Shown here: in pieces, positions 1 to 4,105 of the stretch | Layout of the letters: the number at the start of each line of letters is the position of its first letter | Position numbering within the stretch: the first letter of the stretch is position 1 | Assembly: GCA_019309685.1 (NCBI GenBank) | Contig: JAFDFT010000187.1 | Coordinates: 1 to 5,541 of the forward strand | Length of the DNA stretch: 5,541 bases | Source of the DNA: Deltaproteobacteria bacterium | GTDB taxonomy: Bacteria > Desulfobacterota > Desulfobacteria > Desulfobacterales > JAABPS01 | Direction: 5' to 3' | Notes under the pieces: generated by a model | The model's database searches: none | The model's input: the letters and a program-made list of their open reading frames with translations, nothing else | What the model was told of the DNA's origin: nothing | Program-made: the position numbers and the translations under genes

Positions 1-170
1 ATCTTAAGGAAAAGTGCGGGGAAAAGGTGGCTGACACACTGCCTTGCCGGCACGCCTGCCTGACCGCATGCGATGTTCTTCATAAGGATCTTGAAATTGA
101 TGCCCAGATAAGTATGGATGCTTCCATACCCAAAGACGGCCACTGCCAGTTTACTGCAAAAAGGGCGTGA
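1..170 (+). CDS. C-terminal fragment of an unidentified cysteine-rich protein
   Basis: An open frame enters from the left edge (first complete codon at 3) and ends at TGA 168-170, giving 55 residues. The start lies outside the window. The fragment contains a cysteine/histidine cluster, C-R-H-A-C-x3-C, at residues 15-23 of the visible part, and ends with DGHCQF followed by a short basic tail. A terminal 'DGxCxF' pattern after a Cys-rich helix is reminiscent of the ends of V4R (4-vinyl reductase-like) and ATC-hydrolase-like small-molecule or metal-binding domains. That is only a resemblance and I do not assign a family. The uninterrupted frame, sensible codon use and location upstream of a co-oriented gene support a real gene end. 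No Shine-Dalgarno or coupling links it to the next gene, which starts 95 bp later. Confidence 0.55.
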   Translation, partial: LKEKCGEKVADTLPCRHACLTACDVLHKDLEIDAQISMDASIPKDGHCQFTAKRA

Positions 171-222
171 TCGTTATTTAAAATACATAATTTTTTAGAA
201 GTATACGCTAATTATCTTTCCT

Positions 223-245
223 GAACCACGGCCTGGCCGTGGTTC
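223..245. promoter_or_regulatory. Perfect 23-bp palindrome between two genes (possible terminator, attenuator or operator)
   Basis: GAACCACGG (223-231) and CCGTGGTTC (237-245) are perfect reverse complements around CCTGG, so the RNA could form a 9-bp GC-rich stem with a 5-nt loop (11 bp formally). It lies 53 bp after the upstream stop and 20 bp before the PHP start. It could terminate the upstream transcript, but no uridine run follows (TGACTTTGTG), so a classical intrinsic terminator is not well supported. As DNA it could be a dimeric regulator site, and as RNA it sits close enough to the start to affect initiation. The AT-rich bases 171-222 before it may hold a promoter, but I see no convincing -35/-10 pair. 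Confidence 0.5.
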
Positions 246-265
246 TGACTTTGTGAGCCCTTATC

Positions 266-952
266 ATGATGAAAATTGATCTTCACGTTCATACCAGCCA
301 CGGTTCCGGATGCGCGTATATGGATCCGGACCAGCTTGTCCAGAAAGCTAAATTTGTTGGCCTTGATGGCGTATGTATTACCGAGCACGATCAACTATGG
401 AGCAGGGACAATATTGAGAGGCTCAAAATAAAACACGATTTTCTGGTGATTGGCGGTGTAGAGGTCAGTACTGATTTCGGGCATGTGCTTGTTTTTGGCC
501 TGCACGATTCAGTTCGGGAAGTTGGCACTATCCGCGAGCTTCGAAAAATTGTGAATAAAGAGGGCGGAGTTATGATCCTGGCCCATCCTTTTCGCTATGA
601 GCCCGATATCATCGGTGCACACTTTCTTTCAATATCTAACGGATCTTCCAGTTCAAAAGAATTGGAAAAGGTGTGCAAAGATCCAGATTTCAAGCTCATA
701 GACATCATGGAAGTATACAACGGGCGTTCCGGGATCAATGAAATTAATTTTACCGCACTGGTCGCAAAGCGACTCGGTTTAAAGTCTGTCGGAGGGAGCG
801 ATGCCCACGCGACCCTTGAACTTGGAACGAGCTATACAGTTTTTGAGAAAGAAATCAAAGATGAAGAAGATTTCATTGCACAGTTGAAAAGCGGGCAGTT
901 TTTTGGTGTAGATGATCGATGGAGCGAAGATTTAGTTAGTGCCCATCCATAA
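266..952 (+). CDS. PHP-domain metal-dependent phosphoesterase
   Basis: A 228-residue protein with the PHP fold ligand set in order: DLHVHT (H7, H9), TEHD (E40, H41; the usual motif is TDHD), GVEVS (E66), GHVLVFGL (H73), LAHPFR (H107), MEVYN (E149) and GGSDAHA (D179, H181). PHP enzymes bind two or three metal ions and hydrolyse phosphoesters; relatives include histidinol phosphatase, TrpH-type nucleases/phosphatases and the PHP domain of DNA polymerase III. Stand-alone proteins of this size are mostly uncharacterised, so the substrate cannot be named. There is no signal peptide, so it is probably cytoplasmic. An in-frame TGA at 254 restricts the start to ATG 266 or ATG 269. Only a weak GTGAG (253-257) precedes it, in contrast to the strong sites of the neighbours. 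The last residues, SAHP and the stop, are encoded by the repeat element that begins at 938, so the native C-terminus may have been altered by insertion. Confidence 0.9.
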   Translation: MMKIDLHVHTSHGSGCAYMDPDQLVQKAKFVGLDGVCITEHDQLWSRDNIERLKIKHDFLVIGGVEVSTDFGHVLVFGLHDSVREVGTIRELRKIVNKEGGVMILAHPFRYEPDIIGAHFLSISNGSSSSKELEKVCKDPDFKLIDIMEVYNGRSGINEINFTALVAKRLGLKSVGGSDAHATLELGTSYTVFEKEIKDEEDFIAQLKSGQFFGVDDRWSEDLVSAHP

Positions 953-1138
953 ATTGCTATTTTGCCCGATTTTCCGCCTTCGCAATGAGCTACGGCGAGA
1001 CAAGCTGCGTCAGGTGGAACATCCGCCTTTGGCGGGCTCAAATTTTAATCCTTGAAATACTAAATGTATTCCTCCGGTTAATCCGCCTGAGGCGGATCGC
1101 TGAACTCGAACAAAATATTTAATTTCTGGACGGACACT
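938..1138 (+). repeat. Palindromic 3'-end element, copy 1 (201 bp, with 32-bp insertion)
   Basis: First of three related copies. It starts AGTGCCCATCCATAAATT and ends AATTTCTGGACGGACACT; the ends are imperfect inverted repeats of each other. Interior landmarks shared by all copies are the CCGCCTTTGGCGG hairpin, an AATAC/GTATT stem, and a second hairpin which here is the perfect ATCCGCCTGAGGCGGAT. Relative to the other two copies it carries about 32 extra bases after the GCCCGATTT segment (roughly 973-1004). The copy supplies the last four residues and the TAA stop (950-952) of the PHP gene. It fills nearly the whole space to the SDR gene, whose ribosome binding site begins about 4 bp after its right end. 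No transposase is encoded. Confidence 0.9.
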
Positions 1139-1153
1139 GATTGGGAGAGAATT

Positions 1154-1912
1154 ATGAGGCTTTTGGATAAGGTAGCCATTGTTACAGGTTCCGCCAATGG
1201 TATTGGCAAGGGGATAGCACTGAAGCTTGCCGAACACGGAGCGAAAGTTGTTGTTAGCGATACCAGCTTGATGGCGGCTGAAGACCTGTGCGAAAAAATT
1301 GAAGACATGGGAAGGAAATCGATTCCGGTTAAGGCCGATGTCGCGATAATGGATGAAGTCGAGCAAATGGTCAGCCAGGCTATTGCTGAATTTAACCGGG
1401 TTGATATTTTGGTCAGCAACGCGGGCATACGAAAAGATGCGCCCATTCAAAATATGACTGACATCGAATGGGACCGTGTCATAGATACGCAGTTGAAAGG
1501 GTGTTTTAACACAGTCCGGTTAGCCCAAAAGCACATGGTGAAACATGGGTATGGAAAGATAATAATTGTTGCATCTCCGGTTCCATCAGGACTGGGTGGT
1601 GCTGGTCAGACAAATTATTCCGCAGCGAATGCCGGATTAGCAGGCATGACCGTTTCCCTTGCTTTAGAGCTTGGAAAATACAATATCAATGTCAATTGTA
1701 TTGCGCCTGATTTTATAGAGACACAAATGATTCGGGAGAATGTCCGACAGGAGAATATGTATTTAGAAGATCTAAAGAAGGCGCTGCCCGCTCAAATTGC
1801 CTTGAGAAGGCTTGGAAAACCGGAGGATGTGGGCAATGTGGCACTTTTTCTTGCTTCAGATGAATCGAGCTATGTTTCAGGGCAGGTCATCAATGTCCGG
1901 GGAGGCCCTTAA
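1154..1912 (+). CDS. Short-chain dehydrogenase/reductase (SDR), classical type, with altered active site
   Basis: A 252-residue classical SDR of the FabG-like kind, of typical family length. TGSANGIG (11-18) is the nucleotide-binding glycine motif. D36 at the end of the second strand (VVVSD) suggests NAD(H) over NADP(H). ADV (61-63) and NAG (89-91) are the adenine and core motifs. The C-terminus VSGQVINVRGGP is standard. Family members reduce or oxidise carbonyl/hydroxyl groups using an Asn-Ser-Tyr-Lys tetrad. Here S141 and Y155 are present, but the lysine of YxxxK is N159 (Y-S-A-A-N) and the usual asparagine before L-K-G is Q113. Loss of the lysine normally abolishes or strongly lowers activity, so this may be a pseudoenzyme, a binding or partner subunit, or an enzyme with unusual chemistry. 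Start ATG 1154 follows GGGAGAG (1143-1149) and fits the family N-terminus. The TAA stop overlaps the first base of repeat copy 2. Substrate unknown. Confidence 0.92.
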   Translation: MRLLDKVAIVTGSANGIGKGIALKLAEHGAKVVVSDTSLMAAEDLCEKIEDMGRKSIPVKADVAIMDEVEQMVSQAIAEFNRVDILVSNAGIRKDAPIQNMTDIEWDRVIDTQLKGCFNTVRLAQKHMVKHGYGKIIIVASPVPSGLGGAGQTNYSAANAGLAGMTVSLALELGKYNINVNCIAPDFIETQMIRENVRQENMYLEDLKKALPAQIALRRLGKPEDVGNVALFLASDESSYVSGQVINVRGGP

Positions 1913-2080
1913 GTGCCCGTCCATAAATTGCTATTTTGCCCGATTTCTGCGTCAGGTGGAACATCCGCCTTTGGCGGGCTCAAATTTTAATCCTCGAAAT
2001 ACTCTATGTATTCCTCCGGTTAATCCGATTGAGGCGGATCGCTGAACTCGAATAAAACAGCTAATTTCTGGACAAACACT
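1912..2080 (+). repeat. Palindromic 3'-end element, copy 2 (169 bp)
   Basis: It starts AGTGCCCGTCCATAAATT and ends AATTTCTGGACAAACACT, and aligns without gaps to copy 3 with about 14 differences in 169 positions by eye. Its first base is the last base of the SDR stop codon TAA (1910-1912). The second internal hairpin is degraded (ATCCGAT against GGCGGAT), and the right end carries GACAAACACT instead of GACGGACACT, so this is the most diverged right arm. A different palindromic repeat starts 4 bp after its right end. Confidence 0.9.
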
Positions 2081-2084
2081 AATG

Positions 2085-2219
2085 AGTTTCCATATCTGTT
2101 TTTCCGAAAAACTGCGTTCTCCGCGGGTTTCCACCTGCGACGTACCGTAAGTACGTCTCGGCGCAAACCCTTGTGCGGCCTTGTTTTTTAAAAAAATATC
2201 TTATTTGTGAATGGAAACT
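2085..2219. repeat. Second palindromic repeat element (135 bp, inverted ends AGTTTCCAT / ATGGAAACT)
   Basis: The ends AGTTTCCAT (2085-2093) and ATGGAAACT (2211-2219) are perfect 9-bp inverted repeats. Outside them, ACACT (2076-2080) and AGTGT (2220-2224) are also complementary, with four extra bases on the left. Inside are a GTTTTT/AAAAAC hairpin (2098-2112) and a larger structure: GGGTTT (2125-2130) with AAACCC (2165-2170) enclosing a perfect GACGTAC/GTACGTC stem (2139-2157) with loop CGTAA. A T6A7 run lies at 2183-2195. There is no coding potential. Only one copy occurs here, so the call rests on its own symmetry. It could act as a folded RNA or terminator, but the T run is not directly after a stem. 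Confidence 0.6.
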
Positions 2220-2256
2220 AGTGTTTTATTCTGTAATTATCGTTATATTTTTTATT

Positions 2257-2337
2257 GTCATTGCGAGGAGTGAAGCGACGAAGCAATCCAATTTCTTTTC
2301 AGTCGGTTAGAGATTGCTTCGCTGCGTTCGCAATGAC
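2257..2337. repeat. GTCATTGCGAG-type dispersed palindromic repeat (81 bp)
   Basis: GTCATTGCGA (2257-2266) pairs with TCGCAATGAC (2328-2337), and CGAAGCAATC (2279-2288) pairs with GATTGCTTCG (2312-2321), giving a long interrupted hairpin. From memory, this 'GTCATTGCGAG...GAAGCAATC' sequence is a widespread small non-coding repeat in many bacterial genomes, present in intergenic positions in multiple copies. Only this copy is in the window. It lies 64 bp upstream of the following gene and could also influence readthrough into it. Confidence 0.8.
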
Positions 2338-2401
2338 CGTTAAACCGAAATGTTAATTAAAAAACAATATACTGGTTAAAAGTTTAAGGGGGGTTTTTTA
2401 A

Positions 2402-2983
2402 ATGCATGATATGCCTGATACCGATGATCAGGATGCCGATGCTGAGATATTCTGGCCCAGCGGATACAAGGAAATCATTAGGTATCGTCTTGGTCCTGAA
2501 ATGGTGAGCCGGTTTATTGAGGCCGGTGCTTTTCATGACATATATGAAGAACGCTTTAATGACCGTTTCCGCGATTATGAACAGTTTGTAGAGCGTCTGG
2601 CTGAAATTGTGGTTATCGGTTGTGAAAACGGGGCGGAAAGTGCTTTTGATGAGATACATTTATCTTTCAGAAACAGCCTGCCATTACCCGAAGCTCGGCC
2701 ATATGCGCGATATTTTTTTCCGGGTCCATTCAGTCGGGAGCTGAAAGATGAAATTTATGAAAAGGTTTTTGATGAATACAGCATAAGTCACGGGTATCAG
2801 CATATATATGAGGACCACTATGAGGGGATCCTTGATTTTGACAGCTTCATAAAGCAGGTCGCTAACTTTGTATCAACCGGTTCTGAAAATGGCGCGGATG
2901 ACGCATTGGGCACTATATATCGCTCATTTTTAGAAGCTTTACCCCTGCCTTTGGCGAGGCGCCGTCCCAAACGGATTAGATAG
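2402..2983 (+). CDS. Uncharacterised protein made of two copies of one domain
   Basis: A 193-residue protein that I do not recognise. It contains an internal duplication. Residues 45-99 (HDIYEE ... ENGA at 75-78 ... SFRNSLPLPEAR) align with 133-186 (QHIYED ... ENGA at 162-165 ... SFLEALPLPLAR) with a single one-residue gap. The similarity probably extends upstream to about 30 and 115, giving a period near 87 residues. Conserved in both halves are IYE, an acidic/aromatic stretch, a hydrophobic helix, G-x-E-N-G-A, I-x3-F and LPLPxAR. The N-terminus is strongly acidic (seven Asp in the first 15 residues) and the last residues are basic (ARRRPKRIR). No signal peptide or membrane segment is evident, so it is probably cytoplasmic. 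Start ATG 2402 follows a strong AAGGGGGG (2386-2393). Stop TAG (2981-2983) overlaps the first bases of repeat copy 3. The internal repeat and strong ribosome site argue for a real gene; function unknown. Confidence 0.85.
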   Translation: MHDMPDTDDQDADAEIFWPSGYKEIIRYRLGPEMVSRFIEAGAFHDIYEERFNDRFRDYEQFVERLAEIVVIGCENGAESAFDEIHLSFRNSLPLPEARPYARYFFPGPFSRELKDEIYEKVFDEYSISHGYQHIYEDHYEGILDFDSFIKQVANFVSTGSENGADDALGTIYRSFLEALPLPLARRRPKRIR

Positions 2984-3150
2984 TGCCCATCCATAAATTG
3001 CCATTTTGCCCGATTTCCACGTCAGGTGGAACATCCGCCTTTGGCGGGCTCAAATTTTAATCCTCGAAATACTTTATGTATTCCTGTGGTTAATCCGCCT
3101 GAGGCGGATCGCTGAACTCGAACAAAATATCTAATTTCTGGACGGACACT
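2982..3150 (+). repeat. Palindromic 3'-end element, copy 3 (169 bp)
   Basis: It starts AGTGCCCATCCATAAATT and ends AATTTCTGGACGGACACT. It carries the perfect second hairpin ATCCGCCTGAGGCGGAT and the CCGCCTTTGGCGG hairpin. It is flanked by AGAT on both sides (2978-2981 and 3151-3154), a possible 4-bp target duplication. Two bases of the TAG stop of the upstream gene belong to the element. It occupies most of the space between that gene and the converging phosphodiesterase gene, whose stop is at 3211, and so may serve as a boundary or terminator for both. Confidence 0.9.
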
Positions 3151-3210
3151 AGATGGTTCTTATTCATCAAAACAAGATGTTGGGCAGAATTGTATAAAGC
3201 CATCAGATAT

Positions 3211-3909
3211 TCACTCTGCTTTAGACAGAAGTTCCGGATAATTTGTAAACACACCGTCAACCCCGATATTCTTCATTTTTTCTATATCCTCTATCGTATT
3301 TACTGTAAATACAACGACTTTAATCCCTATTTGATGGGCCTTGTTAACGATTTCACCGGTGATATAGTCAACGTCCATTGACATCGAATAGGATTGTAGG
3401 TCTTTGGCAATTTCTATAAAATTATCGGGTGGTGGGCCGAGAAAGACAGGTGCGGTCATGATTTCCGGCAGGAGTGATTTCGTTTTCTTCACTTCATCGT
3501 GAAATAGCGAAGAGATAAGAAGTCTGTCGTATGTCCAGTCATGATTTTTGATATACTCCTCTATAGTTGAAACGACCCGTTCAACTGTATCAATCCACTT
3601 TAATTCGATGTTAAGCTTCGCACTGGAACCAATAACATCAAATACTTCATTGAGGTAAGGAATCCTTTCTCCTTTTCCTGCATCAAGAGATCTTAGGTAT
3701 GCCAGGGAACTTTGAAGCACACTTCCTTTTCCGTTTGTGGTGCGCTCCAGATCGTCATCATGAATTACGACCAATTCGTGTTCAACCGGGAATACGTCCA
3801 TTTCGATCCACTCTGACTCCAATTCAATGGCCTTTTGAATGGCTAAAAGGGTGTTTTCGGGCTCGTGCCCGCTCGCTCCGCGGTGTGCAAAACAGATCAT
3901 ATCTTTCAT
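3211..3909 (-). CDS. Glycerophosphodiester phosphodiesterase, cytoplasmic (UgpQ/GlpQ-like)
   Basis: A 232-residue GDPD-family TIM-barrel enzyme that hydrolyses glycerophosphodiesters (deacylated phospholipids) to sn-glycerol-3-phosphate and an alcohol, using a divalent metal. Visible motifs are HRG at the N-terminus (H9, R10), PENT (17-20), IEMDV with E36 and D38 as metal ligands, VVIHDDDLERTTNGKG with catalytic H50, NIELK with E102, and the C-terminal VVVFTVN and GVDGVFTNYPELL. The usual WTVN is FTVN here, and the usual TKDG before the second histidine is VEHE; neither removes a catalytic residue. There is no signal peptide and the length matches cytoplasmic UgpQ-type enzymes rather than the longer periplasmic GlpQ. 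Start ATG (3907-3909) is preceded on its strand by AGAAGGG (complement of 3919-3925). It is divergent from glpK across 196 bp, which supports a role in glycerol-3-phosphate supply. No clear intrinsic terminator is seen after it. Confidence 0.93.
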   Translation of the reverse strand: MKDMICFAHRGASGHEPENTLLAIQKAIELESEWIEMDVFPVEHELVVIHDDDLERTTNGKGSVLQSSLAYLRSLDAGKGERIPYLNEVFDVIGSSAKLNIELKWIDTVERVVSTIEEYIKNHDWTYDRLLISSLFHDEVKKTKSLLPEIMTAPVFLGPPPDNFIEIAKDLQSYSMSMDVDYITGEIVNKAHQIGIKVVVFTVNTIEDIEKMKNIGVDGVFTNYPELLSKAE

Positions 3910-3991
3910 TTTAACTTGCCCTTCTTTTGATTTTATTAAGTCTAAAAATTTAATTTGGCTGATTTTTTAAATGAATTTCAGAGCTTAAGTA

Positions 3992-4020
3992 TTGCAAAAA
4001 AAAAAAATAATTTTTATAAG
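3992..4020 (+). promoter_or_regulatory. Candidate sigma-70 promoter of glpK with an A12 tract in the spacer
   Basis: TTGCAA (3992-3997) and TATAAG (4015-4020) are separated by 17 bp, matching the -35/-10 consensus at 4 of 6 and 5 of 6 positions. Transcription would start near 4027, leaving a leader of about 80 nt before ATG 4106. A run of 12 adenines (3996-4007) covers the end of the -35 and most of the upstream half of the spacer, so changes in run length would alter the spacing. No recognisable operator for a glycerol regulator is visible in 3910-4105, and I could not pick a convincing promoter for the divergent gene. Confidence 0.5.
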
Positions 4021-4105
4021 ATTAAAAGCGTGTAATTAATACCTGAATGAAATGAATAATCAATGGAAATGTTCTTTGTCCGATTAAGTTTAAAGGGGGC
4101 AACCT

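Larger units (their letters stand above)
1913..2401. other. 489-bp gene-free interval filled by three repeat families
   Basis: No credible gene is present between the SDR stop and the start at 2402. In order, the interval contains repeat copy 2 (to 2080), a second inverted-repeat element (2085-2219), an AT-rich gap (2220-2256), a third palindromic repeat (2257-2337), and a 64-bp AT-rich leader. A possible -10 hexamer TATACT lies at 2368-2373 with no good -35, so a promoter for the downstream gene in this leader is only a guess. Short open frames here are translations of the repeats. Confidence 0.75.

Noticed and set aside
1010..1450. Minus-strand open frame sharing a C-terminal peptide (GLKFEPAKGGCST) with another minus-strand frame at 1952-2134
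   Set aside because: The shared peptide is the translation of the non-coding repeat in copies 1 and 2. The rest is antisense to the SDR gene. The apparent protein similarity is an artefact of the repeat.
1812..2045. Plus-strand open frame overlapping the SDR 3' end
   Set aside because: It is out of frame with the well-supported SDR, then runs through repeat copy 2, and has no ribosome binding site or family signature.
2125..2195. Intrinsic terminator formed by the GGGTTT/AAACCC stem and the T run
   Set aside because: The T run starts 12 bases after the stem end and is followed by an A run; the stem also has a large internal loop. The symmetry is better explained as part of a repeat element.
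938..3150. Regularly spaced repeats as a CRISPR array
   Set aside because: The units are about 169 bp, lie about 1 kb apart, and are separated by ordinary genes, so they do not match CRISPR repeat or spacer sizes.
3151..3210. Terminator for the minus-strand phosphodiesterase
   Set aside because: Only a weak short inverted match (ATGG/CCAT) is present, with no U-run on the relevant strand.
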